Below the pieces are notes generated by a model. That model did not search any database. It worked only from the letters and a program-made list of their open reading frames with translations, and was not told the origin of the DNA. DNA of 64,000 bases from VRUE01 sp963742535 (GTDB lineage Bacteria; Actinomycetota; Thermoleophilia; Solirubrobacterales; 70-9): positions 1,736,001 to 1,800,000 of the forward strand of contig CAVUMC010000002.1 of the NCBI GenBank assembly GCA_963742535.1, in the 5' to 3' direction. A program made the position numbers and the translations under genes. Positions 32,690-39,797 of this stretch are shown here, piece after piece; the first letter of the stretch is position 1; each line of letters begins with the position of its first letter.

Positions 32690-32714
32690 ACAGTCAGCAA
32701 GTTATACAGTGAGC
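32690..32714. promoter_or_regulatory. Direct repeats in the DsbA-like/TetR divergent promoter
   Basis: ACAGTCAGC (32690-32698) and ACAGTGAGC (32706-32714) are near-identical nonamers 16 bp apart in the 50-bp gap between the two divergent start codons. The adjoining TATTAGCTAAAC is AT-rich and may supply the -10 elements. It is a reasonable binding site for the divergently encoded TetR protein. Confidence 0.45.
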
Positions 32715-32716
32715 TC

Positions 32717-33382
32717 ATGAACGACAAAGCCGAAAGCCGGGGAGGGGACAAGGTTCGCGATGCCGATCGCAGCCGGCGCGCCATCCTCGACGCCGCCGAG
32801 GAGCTGTTCGCCGAGCGCGGTTTCGACGGCGTCAGCCTCGGCCTTATCGCGACCGCGGCGGGACTCTCGAGGGGAACGCCGAGCTACTTCTTCGGCTCCA
32901 AGGAGCAGCTCTACCGGGCGGTCCTGGAGGGGGCATTCGAAGATCGGGAGGAAGCGGCGCGGAACGCCTGCCTGCCCTTGGTCGCCTGGGCTCGCTCGGA
33001 CGACGGCTCGTCGATCGAGAAGCCACTCTCCACCGCGGTCGAGGGCTACCTCGACTTCCTGCTCAGCCGCCCCTCCTTCCTCAAGTTGATCCAGCGGGAG
33101 GAGCTGGCGGGAGGCTCTCGCTTGCAGGATGTCCCCCGCGAGTCGAGGGCGGTCGAGGAGGCTTTCACCGCTGTGCGCTCGGTTGCGTCCAAGCGCAGCC
33201 TGAAGAGCTTTGCCGTTGCGGACGCTGTGCTCGTCTTCATCTCGCTCACCTTCTTTCCGCTGGCCCAGCGCTCGACTTTCATGGCCGCGCTGGGGAAGGA
33301 CTTGGGCGAGGCCCGGGCGCGACGGCGGCACGTCCGGCTCGTCACCGCGCAGCTCCTGCAGCTCAGCGGTCCCGCCGAGTGA
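32717..33382 (+). CDS. TetR/AcrR-family regulator
   Basis: A 221-aa protein with an N-terminal helix-turn-helix (LIATAAGLSRGTPSYFFGSK) preceded by the usual ILDAAEELFAERGF helix. The C-terminal domain is all-helical and does not share the Y-I-G tail motif of the other TetR proteins in this window, so it is of a different subfamily. The G-T-P-S-Y-F-F recognition helix is unusual in having Pro where Tyr or Ile is common. Divergent from the DsbA-like gene, it probably represses that gene and itself. Confidence 0.85.
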   Translation: MNDKAESRGGDKVRDADRSRRAILDAAEELFAERGFDGVSLGLIATAAGLSRGTPSYFFGSKEQLYRAVLEGAFEDREEAARNACLPLVAWARSDDGSSIEKPLSTAVEGYLDFLLSRPSFLKLIQREELAGGSRLQDVPRESRAVEEAFTAVRSVASKRSLKSFAVADAVLVFISLTFFPLAQRSTFMAALGKDLGEARARRRHVRLVTAQLLQLSGPAE

Positions 33383-33413
33383 ACCGCCCACGGCCTTGAA
33401 CTAGGCTTCGCTC

Positions 33414-33608
33414 ATGGCCCGGACCCCGAGCGAGGACGAGGCCGCCGCGATCGCGGCGGCGATTGAGCGGTTTCGCGCGGAGACGGTGCCGGCGCCCGGC
33501 ACGGAGGAGGACGCCATCGGCCCGTGGCAGCGGGCTGCGCTGCTCGAGGGAGTAAGCGCCAAGGTCACTGTCCTGGAGTCACAAGGAGGAGAGAGATGGC
33601 TGTCGTGA
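33414..33608 (+). CDS. Small protein, possibly acyl-CoA carboxylase epsilon-like
   Basis: A 64-aa frame from ATG 33414. An N-terminal helix rich in Ala/Glu (SEDEAAAIAAAIERF) is followed by an acidic linker and IGPWQRAALLEGVSAK. A helix plus a single Trp-containing segment recalls the epsilon subunits of actinobacterial acyl-CoA carboxylases, but the similarity is weak. The biotin carboxylase gene of this window lies 15 kb away. Its last 13 bases overlap the dodecin gene, whose ribosome binding site lies inside it, so the two are probably co-translated. Confidence 0.45.
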   Translation: MARTPSEDEAAAIAAAIERFRAETVPAPGTEEDAIGPWQRAALLEGVSAKVTVLESQGGERWLS

Positions 33609-33805
33609 AGATCATCGAGCTCGTTGGCAGCTCGAAAACCTCGACCGATGACGCGGCCCGCCAGGCGTTGAGCCAGGCTCAGGGCACGTTGCGCAACATC
33701 CGCGCGGTCGACATTGTTTCGACCGGGATCCGCGGCGAGAACCTGGACGAGTACCGCGCCCATGTGCGCGTCGCCTTTCTAATCGAGGGAACGGATATCG
33801 ATTGA
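33596..33805 (+). CDS. Dodecin
   Basis: A 69-aa protein with the dodecin pattern VVKIIELVGSSKTSTDDA, QAQGTLRNIRAVDIV and YRAHVRVAF, a beta-alpha-beta-beta unit that forms hollow dodecamers. The Trp that stacks on flavin in halophilic and Thermus dodecins (in RNLxW) is Ala here, as in the mycobacterial SecE2-type dodecin. The ligand may therefore differ from riboflavin/FMN. ATG 33596 is set by AAGGAGGAG just upstream. It overlaps the preceding small gene. Confidence 0.88.
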   Translation: MAVVKIIELVGSSKTSTDDAARQALSQAQGTLRNIRAVDIVSTGIRGENLDEYRAHVRVAFLIEGTDID

Positions 33806-33877
33806 GCGCCCAAATCGACACGGTGACTTCCGGGTGTTCTGATCCGGGGCGATTTGGACGCGAAAAGGGGTGTTCCA

Positions 33878-34255
33878 GTGAGTGACGAGATTCGCGAGGT
33901 CTCCCGCGAGGAGGCGCAGAAGATGGTGGCCGAGGGCGCGCAGCTGGTCGACGTGCGCGCCGATCACGAGTGGGAGATGGGGCGGATCGAGGGTGCCACG
34001 CACCTGCCGCTGGCCGAGCTCAATGAGCGCGTCGGCGAGATCGACAAGGACCGTCCCGTCGTCTTCTACTGCCGCGGCGGCAATCGCTCGACGATGGCTA
34101 CCGAGGCACTGGCCGCCGAGGGCTACGAGACGGCGAAGCTGAGCGAGGGGATCGTCGGTTGGGCTGAGGCCGGCCTGCCGCTTGAGGGCGAGGTGGCCGA
34201 GTCGGGCGAAGCGCAGGCGATTCTCCACGCATCGAAGCGGTTGCCCCCGAGCTGA
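33878..34255 (+). CDS. Rhodanese-like sulfurtransferase
   Basis: A 125-aa single-domain rhodanese. QLVDVRADHEWEMGRIEGA is the structural entry, and VFYCRGGNRSTMA holds the active Cys with a six-residue loop (CRGGNR) of the sulfur-transfer type. GTG 33878 was chosen because AAAAGGGG lies 7 nt upstream; the TTG at 33854 would add 8 residues without homology. Rhodaneses move sulfane sulfur from thiosulfate or persulfides. Placement just before the sulfate-reduction operon fits a role in sulfur metabolism. Confidence 0.87.
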   Translation: MSDEIREVSREEAQKMVAEGAQLVDVRADHEWEMGRIEGATHLPLAELNERVGEIDKDRPVVFYCRGGNRSTMATEALAAEGYETAKLSEGIVGWAEAGLPLEGEVAESGEAQAILHASKRLPPS

Positions 34256-34322
34256 TTCGAACCGGTTGTCTGGACGGACGATGGCCGGAATCGGGCCGCG
34301 GCGGGCGCTTCACAAATTAAAT

Positions 34323-34341
34323 ACCTGAATCCCTGTCAGGT
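34323..34341. promoter_or_regulatory. Inverted repeat operator candidate upstream of sulfite reductase
   Basis: ACCTGA (34323-34328) and TCAGGT (34336-34341) form a perfect 6-bp inverted repeat with a 7-nt centre, inside the AT-rich stretch AAATTAAATACCTGAA to GGTTTTGCTATTTTC. The site ends 18 bp before the start codon of the sulfur-assimilation operon. The form resembles sites bound by Rrf2-type cysteine regulators, but I cannot assign the protein; no such regulator is encoded in this window. Confidence 0.5.
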
Positions 34342-34359
34342 TTTGCTATTTTCCTTGGC

Positions 34360-36204
34360 GTGGAGGTTGTCGTAGACCAAGCGAAGGACCAGCAGGGCAA
34401 GGGCCGGACCGGCACCTTGGAGAACCCGGAGACCTATCGCAACGTTCCCGGGCACATCATCCCGATCATCGAGCGCGAGTTCGACGACTTCGACAACGAA
34501 GCCGAGACCTTCCTCGCCGGCCAGATCGCCGAAGACGAGTTCATCGGCTTCCGCCTCAAACAGGGCGTCTACGGCCAGCGCCAGCCCGACGTGCAGATGG
34601 TCCGGGTCAAGCTTCCCTTCGGCGGCGTCACCCCGGAGCAGATGGAGGCCTTCGCCAGCGTGGTCGAGCAGTACGCCCCGCTGAACAAGGGCCACATCAC
34701 GACGCGGCAGAACATCCAGATTCACCACATACCGCTGCGCGACATGGAGTCGCTGCTGCGCGAGATCGCCGAGGCCGACCTCTCCTCGCGCGAGGGCTGC
34801 GGCAACACAGTGCGCAACGTCACCGGTGATCCTTGGGCCGGCGTCGCTGCCGACGAGATCTTCGACCCGACTCCTTACGCCGGCGCCTACGCCCGCTACT
34901 TCGTCCGCCACCCGACGACGCAGCTGATGCCGCGCAAGATCAAGACCGCCTTCAGCGGCTCCGACGAGGACCGAGCGATCACCGGCATCCACGACGTCGC
35001 CTTCCTCTCGCGTGAACGCGACGGGGTCAAGGGCTTCGAGGTCCGCGTCGGTGGCGGCACCTCGATCATGGCCCGCGTTGCGCCGACGCTCTACGACTTC
35101 GTCGAGGCCGACAACGGCGACTACCTCAAGGTCTCCGAGGCCGTGCTGCGCATCTTCGATCGCCAGGAGTGGCTGCGCGCCAACCGCGCCCGCGCCCGGA
35201 TCAAGGTGCTGATCGACAAGATCGGCATCGACGCCTTCCGCGAGCAGGTCGACGCCGAGCTCGAGGGCGACTGGGTGGATGAGCGTGACTTCAATGCCGA
35301 GCTGGTCGAGCGCCTGCGCTTCGAGGACGACGAGCAGGCCAACGCTCCTTCGGTGCCGCCGGCCGCGGCCTCGCCCAACGGCGACCGCTCGCAGTTCGAC
35401 CGCTTCATCGAAGGCAACGTGCAGGCGCAGCGCCAAGAGGGCTTCTCCGCGGTCGAGGTCAAGATCGAGCGCGGCGACCTGACCCCGGAGCAGTTCCGTG
35501 GTCTTGCCGCGATCATGCGCGAGTTCACCGGCGGCTACGCCCGCAGCACCGTGCAGCAGAACCTGGTCCTGCGCTGGGTTCGCGACGAGGCGCTCTACGA
35601 CCTTTGGCAGCGGCTCGGTGAGCTGGGTCTCGACGAGGCCGGCGCCGACGAGATCACCGACGTGGTCAGCTGCCCAGGCACCGACAGCTGCAAGATGGGC
35701 ATCACCAGCTCGATGGGCCTCAACCGGGCGATCAAGGAGCGTCTCCAGGCGATGGAGATCACCGACGATCTGACCCGGCGGATCCACATCAAGATGAGCG
35801 GCTGCCCCAACGGCTGCAGCCAGCACCACATCGCCAACATCGGCTTCTACGGCGCCTCGCTGAAAGTCGGCGGCCGCCAGATCCCCGCCTACATCCCGCA
35901 CATCGGTGGCCGCTACGAGGGCGGCGAGGTTGTCTTCGGCACGCGGCTGAAGTCGCGCCTGCCCGCCAAGCGGGTGCCCGAGGCGGTCGAGCGCTGGGTC
36001 CACATGTATGAGGCAGAGCGCTCCAGCGAGAGCGAGGAGTTCAACGACTTCGCCGAGCGGATTGGCGCCGAGCGCTTCGAAGCAGAGGTCAAGGAGCTGA
36101 CGATGCCCGCTGAGTTCAGCCTCGAGACGATGCAGCAGTTCATCGACTGGAATCGGTCCAGCCCTTACAAAGTCGAGAGGGGCGAGGGCGAGTGCGCGAT
36201 ATGA
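34360..36204 (+). CDS. sir: Assimilatory ferredoxin-sulfite (or nitrite) reductase
   Basis: A 614-aa sirohaem enzyme. Two ferrite-reductase half domains are each followed by a sirohaem/4Fe-4S domain. The cluster ligands are C-x5-C in SCPGTDSCKMG and C-x3-C in SGCPNGCSQHH, near residues 445-490. The substrate loops GHITTRQNIQIHH and RSTVQQNLVLRW are the family's paired Arg motifs. By sequence alone sulfite and nitrite reductases overlap, but cysH, sat and cysC directly downstream make sulfite reduction to sulfide the clear choice. The start is GTG 34360. The stop overlaps cysH (ATGA). Confidence 0.9.
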   Translation: MEVVVDQAKDQQGKGRTGTLENPETYRNVPGHIIPIIEREFDDFDNEAETFLAGQIAEDEFIGFRLKQGVYGQRQPDVQMVRVKLPFGGVTPEQMEAFASVVEQYAPLNKGHITTRQNIQIHHIPLRDMESLLREIAEADLSSREGCGNTVRNVTGDPWAGVAADEIFDPTPYAGAYARYFVRHPTTQLMPRKIKTAFSGSDEDRAITGIHDVAFLSRERDGVKGFEVRVGGGTSIMARVAPTLYDFVEADNGDYLKVSEAVLRIFDRQEWLRANRARARIKVLIDKIGIDAFREQVDAELEGDWVDERDFNAELVERLRFEDDEQANAPSVPPAAASPNGDRSQFDRFIEGNVQAQRQEGFSAVEVKIERGDLTPEQFRGLAAIMREFTGGYARSTVQQNLVLRWVRDEALYDLWQRLGELGLDEAGADEITDVVSCPGTDSCKMGITSSMGLNRAIKERLQAMEITDDLTRRIHIKMSGCPNGCSQHHIANIGFYGASLKVGGRQIPAYIPHIGGRYEGGEVVFGTRLKSRLPAKRVPEAVERWVHMYEAERSSESEEFNDFAERIGAERFEAEVKELTMPAEFSLETMQQFIDWNRSSPYKVERGEGECAI

Positions 36205-36899
36205 ACCCAGTCGCCGCTCCAGCAGCCATCTCCGATCCGGAGGCGCTCGCCGCCGAGCTCGAGGATCGCTCCGCCGAGCAGACGATCGAGTGGATGTTCG
36301 AGACCTTTGGTGAGAACCACTACATCGCCTGCTCGTTCCAGAAAACGAGCTCGGTGACCGCTCACCTGGCGACCAAGGTCAACCCGCAGGCACGCTTCTT
36401 TTACCTCGATACCGACGTGCTCTTCCCGGAGACGTACGAGACGCGCGACCGCTTGGCCGAGTCGCTGGGGATCGAGTTCGACCGCTTCCACAACCTGACG
36501 CTCGAGGAGCAGGCTGCCAAGCACGGCGATGAGCTCTGGAATCGCGACCCCGACGCCTGCTGCGGATTGCGCAAGGTCGAGCCGATGCGCAGGGCACTTT
36601 CTTCCGTAGACTGCTGGCTCGCCGGCGTCCGCCGTGAGGACTCAGCCAGCCGCGCCAACACGCCGAAGTTCGGCTGGGACAAGCGCTTTGAGCTCTGGAA
36701 GCTCAACCCGCTCGCGGACTGGACCGAGCGCGACGTCTGGAACTACATCCATGAGCACGACCTTCCGTACAACCCGCTCCACGATCAGGGTTACCCCTCG
36801 ATTGGTTGCACCCACTGCACCAAGCCGGTCGGTGTGGGCGGTTCGTCCCGCGATGGCCGCTGGGCGGGTCTCGAAAAGACCGAGTGCGGGATCAACTAG
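36201..36899 (+). CDS. cysH: Adenylylsulfate (APS) reductase, 4Fe-4S type
   Basis: A 232-aa protein from ATG 36201, coupled to the sulfite reductase stop. It has an ATP-pyrophosphatase-like fold (YIACSFQKTSSV as the P-loop, FFYLDTDVLFPETYE). The two Cys pairs, DACCGLRK and GCTHCTKP, ligate a 4Fe-4S cluster, marking an APS rather than PAPS reductase. The C-terminal TECGIN carries the catalytic Cys. It reduces APS to sulfite using thioredoxin. A GTG at 36192 could add three residues. The enzyme takes APS from Sat and hands sulfite to Sir. Confidence 0.92.
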   Translation: MNPVAAPAAISDPEALAAELEDRSAEQTIEWMFETFGENHYIACSFQKTSSVTAHLATKVNPQARFFYLDTDVLFPETYETRDRLAESLGIEFDRFHNLTLEEQAAKHGDELWNRDPDACCGLRKVEPMRRALSSVDCWLAGVRREDSASRANTPKFGWDKRFELWKLNPLADWTERDVWNYIHEHDLPYNPLHDQGYPSIGCTHCTKPVGVGGSSRDGRWAGLEKTECGIN

Positions 36900-36968
36900 C
36901 GGCGCCACGCGCCTGAGATAACCCCCTTTTCGTATTCCTTTCCCCGACCCGATTGGTGAATTCAACGC

Positions 36969-38045
36969 ATGAGCGAGACGATGACTGAGCTTTCTTTGAC
37001 ACTTGACGAGCGCCACACCGCTGACTTCGAGATGATCGGCAACGGCGGCTTCGCGCCGCTGACTGGCTTCCAGGGCTCCGCCGACTGGGAGCGCGTCTGT
37101 TCTGAGATGCGCACTACGGGCGGCGACTACTGGCCGATCCCGATCACCCTGGCGAGTGACCTCGAGTGCGCGGTCGGCGACACGATCGCCCTCTCCAGCG
37201 ACGAAGGCAAGGCGCTGGGCCGGCTCAAGGTCGAGGAGATCTGGGAGCGTGACGTCAAGCGCGAGGCCGAGCAGGTCTACGGCACCGCTGACGAGGCGCA
37301 CCCCGGTGTCGCCGCGATCTACGCCGAGGGCAACCGGATGCTCGCCGGGCCGATCGAGGTCGACGCGCTGCCGGATCACGAGGAGGCGTTCATGCGCCGC
37401 TACAAGACTCCGGCCGAGCACAAGGCGGACTTCGAGGCGCGCGGCTGGAAGAAGATCGTCGCCTTCCAGACCCGCAACCCGATCCACCGCGCCCACGAGT
37501 ACCTGACCAAGGCGGCGCTGGAGACCTGCGACGGGCTCTTCATCCACCCGCTGATCGGCAAGACCAAGGCCGGCGACATTCCCGCCGACGTGCGCATGCG
37601 CTGCTACGAGGTGCTGATGGAGAACTACTACCCGAACGACCGGGTGGTGCTGGGCGTGAAGCCGGCGAAGATGCACTACGCCGGCCCGCGCGAGGCGGTC
37701 CTGCACGCGATCGTCCGCCGCAACTACGGTGCCACCCACTTCATCGTCGGCCGCGACCACGCGGGCGCCGGTGACTACTACGGCACCTACGACGCGCAGA
37801 AGATCTTCGACACGATCGACATCGATGAGCTCGGCATCGAGCCGCTGATGTTCGAGCACACCTTCTGGTGCAACGAGTGCGAGGGGCTTGCCTCGAACAA
37901 GACCTGTCCGCATGACCAAGACGCGCGCCTTTTCCTTTCCGGAACCAAGGTCCGCGAAATGCTCGGCAACGGCGAAAGGCCGCCGCACGAGTTTTCGCGC
38001 GACGAGGTCGCTGACATTCTGATCGACGCTTACAAGGAGGACTGA
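36969..38045 (+). CDS. sat: Sulfate adenylyltransferase (ATP sulfurylase)
   Basis: A 358-aa monomer-type ATP sulfurylase. The active-site motif is FQTRNPIHRAHEYL, followed by VGRDHAGAGDYY and a zinc-like Cys set (WCNECEGLASNKTCPH). Sulfate and ATP are joined to APS and pyrophosphate. The length is a little short of the 380-400 usual for the family because the N-terminal domain is trimmed. The start is ATG 36969 with a weak ribosome site. The 69-bp gap to cysH holds only a TC-rich stretch. The next gene, cysC, begins 5 nt after its stop. Confidence 0.93.
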   Translation: MSETMTELSLTLDERHTADFEMIGNGGFAPLTGFQGSADWERVCSEMRTTGGDYWPIPITLASDLECAVGDTIALSSDEGKALGRLKVEEIWERDVKREAEQVYGTADEAHPGVAAIYAEGNRMLAGPIEVDALPDHEEAFMRRYKTPAEHKADFEARGWKKIVAFQTRNPIHRAHEYLTKAALETCDGLFIHPLIGKTKAGDIPADVRMRCYEVLMENYYPNDRVVLGVKPAKMHYAGPREAVLHAIVRRNYGATHFIVGRDHAGAGDYYGTYDAQKIFDTIDIDELGIEPLMFEHTFWCNECEGLASNKTCPHDQDARLFLSGTKVREMLGNGERPPHEFSRDEVADILIDAYKED

Positions 38046-38050
38046 CGAGC

Positions 38051-38605
38051 ATGGCAGGCGAGAAGGGCTTCACCCTCTGGTTCACCGGACTTTCCGGTGC
38101 CGGCAAGACGACCATTTCCGGGCTGCTCGAGACCGAGCTGCGCGCGCGCGGCTCGAAGCTCGAGATCCTCGACGGCGACGTTGTCCGCGAAAACCTCTCG
38201 AAGGGCCTCGGCTTTTCGAAGGAGGATCGCGACATCAACATCCGCCGCATCGCCTTCGTCGCCGACCTGCTCAGCCGCAACGGCGTGCCGGTGATCACCG
38301 CCGCGATCTCGCCTTACGCCGAGATTCGCGACGAGGCCCACGAGCTGATGGGCGACCGCTTCATCGAGGTCTACGTCAAGGCCTCGGTCGACACCTGCGC
38401 CGAGCGCGACGTCAAGGGGCTGTACGCCAAGGCGTTCTCGGGTGAGATCAAGGAATTCACCGGCGTCAGCGACCCGTACGAGATTCCGGAGAACCCGGCC
38501 TGGGTCTGCGACACCGAGAATGAGACGCCTGAGGAGTCGGCGGAGAAGCTGCTCGAGTACCTCGAGTCGCGGGATTTGATTCCGGCGGCTGCTGTTACTG
38601 CCTAA
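38051..38605 (+). CDS. cysC: Adenylylsulfate kinase (APS kinase)
   Basis: A 184-aa kinase with Walker A GLSGAGKTT, the lid DGDVVRENLSKGLGFSKEDR and the FIEVYVKASVDTCAERDVKGLY segment conserved in CysC. It makes PAPS from APS. Since the neighbouring reductase carries the 4Fe-4S ligands and can use APS directly, PAPS is probably made for sulfotransferases or as a side pool. An AAGGAGG ribosome site lies in the end of sat. A large repeat hairpin follows 33 bp after the stop. Confidence 0.93.
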   Translation: MAGEKGFTLWFTGLSGAGKTTISGLLETELRARGSKLEILDGDVVRENLSKGLGFSKEDRDINIRRIAFVADLLSRNGVPVITAAISPYAEIRDEAHELMGDRFIEVYVKASVDTCAERDVKGLYAKAFSGEIKEFTGVSDPYEIPENPAWVCDTENETPEESAEKLLEYLESRDLIPAAAVTA

Positions 38606-38637
38606 GCGTTAGGCGAACCGAGTTCTTCCGAGCGGGG

Positions 38638-38746
38638 CGGGGTCTAGTACCCCTCCCCGCTCAACTTTTTCGGTGGAGAGTCTCTTGCTGTCGCCGCAGG
38701 GGATTGCCGAAAAAGTACAAGCCGCGGGGAGAGGTACTAGACCCCG
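38638..38746. repeat. Long hairpin repeat, copy A (bidirectional terminator)
   Basis: Outer arms 38638-38660 and 38724-38746 pair over 23 bp with one mismatch. After a small internal loop (TCA/ACAAGCC) an inner 10-bp stem follows, ACTTTTTCGG (38664-38673) with CCGAAAAAGT (38707-38716), and then a 33-nt loop. It fills the gap between the convergent cysC and DUF2149-like genes, with the minus-strand stop directly after it. Positions 38655-38729 match the reverse complement of copy B (50309-50383 core) at 63 of 75 positions, while the outer arms are unrelated. Confidence 0.85.
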
Positions 38747-38747
38747 T

Positions 38748-39074
38748 CTAGCGGCTGCGGACGATCACTGTCCGGCCATCGTTTAGGCGGTAGAGGGTGC
38801 CGACGGGGTGGCCATGGCCGACGACTCGCTGACCTGGTTTGAGCTTGAGCTCCTTGACGCGTTGGTCTTTGCTCGCGACCACTGCGTCGGCTCGGCTTGC
38901 CTTCTCCGCGCTCGCCGACTTCGAGGTCAGTGCTGAGGTCAGATCTAGTGAAGACAGCGCCGCCAGCAGGAAAGCGACTGAGAGGACTATTCCTAGGTCG
39001 AAGAGGTTGACCAGGCCGTCCAGGGGATCGTCGGCTCTGTCGTCGCGGGCTCTGGCGCGGGGGGTGACCTTCAT
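38748..39074 (-). CDS. DUF2149-like small membrane protein (ExbD-like partner)
   Basis: A 108-aa protein with a basic N-terminus (KVTPRARARDDRADDPLDG), one TM helix (LFDLGIVLSVAFLLAALSSLDL, about 24-45) and a short exported part ending in HPVGTLYRLNDGRTVIVRSR. The DP-x-x-x-L-V-N-L-F-D start and the GT-x-Y-R-L-x-DGR end fit DUF2149, which is found beside MotA/TolQ/ExbB proteins. The single-TM topology recalls ExbD. It is coupled (ATGA) to the upstream ExbB-like gene, so the two probably form a proton-driven membrane unit serving the haem locus; the last step is inference. Confidence 0.7.
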   Translation of the reverse strand: MKVTPRARARDDRADDPLDGLVNLFDLGIVLSVAFLLAALSSLDLTSALTSKSASAEKASRADAVVASKDQRVKELKLKPGQRVVGHGHPVGTLYRLNDGRTVIVRSR

Positions 39075-39736
39075 CGGGCCACTGCCCAGTGGGAGTGCGG
39101 AGTGGCGGGGCCGCCGTTGCTTGAAGGGGCTGTGAGGGTGGCGGCTATGTACTCGACGTCGGAGTAGTCCTGGGCGTAGAGGCGGTCGCGGATCAGGGAG
39201 ATGGCGAAGGCGACGGCGCCGATCAGGAGGCCGGCGACGGTGACGCTGAAGGCGATGCGGAGGTTGTCGGTGAGGGTGGCGACGTCGCCGTCGGCGAGGC
39301 CGGCAAGGGCGGGAGAGAGTGGGATCAGCGTGCCCATCAATCCCAGCGCCGGGCCCATGCGGACGAGGATGCGGGTGCGCTCGAGCCGACGCAGCGAGCG
39401 ATAGTCGTACTCCGCCAAGCGCTTGGCAATCCGCGCTTCCGCATCGGGCCTCCCGACCTGATCGAGCACTTCACCAAGCACCTCTTCCATCGCCCGGTTG
39501 CGGGCCACCCCAAGCAGCGCCACCAAGGCCTCGGGTCTCATGCCGGCAGCGAGTCGCCCCTGACACTCGGCCACCGCGTTCTCCAGCTGCCAAACACTGC
39601 GCCCCCGCCGCCGCCTCACCTCAGCCAACAGCGCCCCCGCTTCAACAACAACAACAACCAATGCCACCAGCGCAAGAACCAACACCGGCACCTGGAGCGC
39701 CTCCGAAACGTCAAAAAGAATCTGCTCGACGTTCAC
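39071..39736 (-). CDS. MotA/TolQ/ExbB-family proton-channel protein
   Basis: From GTG 39736 the product has 221 aa, with TM helices near 10-35, 125-150 and 160-190. The RMGPALGLMGTLIPLSPALAGLADGD motif and a following IAFSVTVAGLLIGAVAFAISL helix are diagnostic of ExbB/TolQ/MotA stators. GTG 39736 has GGGAG 6 nt upstream. The frame extends to 39796, but that leader lies within a hairpin and has no homology. A proton-driven motor protein beside HtaA haem-binding proteins in a presumed single-membrane organism is unusual. It overlaps the DUF2149-like gene. Confidence 0.83.
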   Translation of the reverse strand: MNVEQILFDVSEALQVPVLVLALVALVVVVVEAGALLAEVRRRRGRSVWQLENAVAECQGRLAAGMRPEALVALLGVARNRAMEEVLGEVLDQVGRPDAEARIAKRLAEYDYRSLRRLERTRILVRMGPALGLMGTLIPLSPALAGLADGDVATLTDNLRIAFSVTVAGLLIGAVAFAISLIRDRLYAQDYSDVEYIAATLTAPSSNGGPATPHSHWAVAR

Positions 39737-39752
39737 CGCGGGCTCCCAAGGC

Positions 39753-39797
39753 GGTGCAACGCTTTTCGGCTCTCTGAGCGCCCCAAAACGTTGCACC
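39753..39797 (-). terminator. Intercistronic hairpin before the ExbB-like gene
   Basis: GGTGCAACGCTTTT (39753-39766) pairs with AAAACGTTGCACC (39785-39797), 13 pairs with one bulged base and an 18-nt loop. It lies exactly between the stop of the PKD gene (39798) and the GTG of the ExbB-like gene. On the minus strand the arm ends in AAAAG rather than a T-run, so partial termination or mRNA end protection is likelier than full termination. Confidence 0.55.

Noticed and set aside
34336..36003. 555-aa minus-strand frame over sulfite reductase
   Set aside because: Antisense shadow of sir: Asp/Leu/Val/Arg-rich composition typical of reversed high-GC coding, no domain.
36642..37988. 448-aa minus-strand frame over sat/cysH
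   Set aside because: Antisense shadow of two clear sulfur-assimilation genes.
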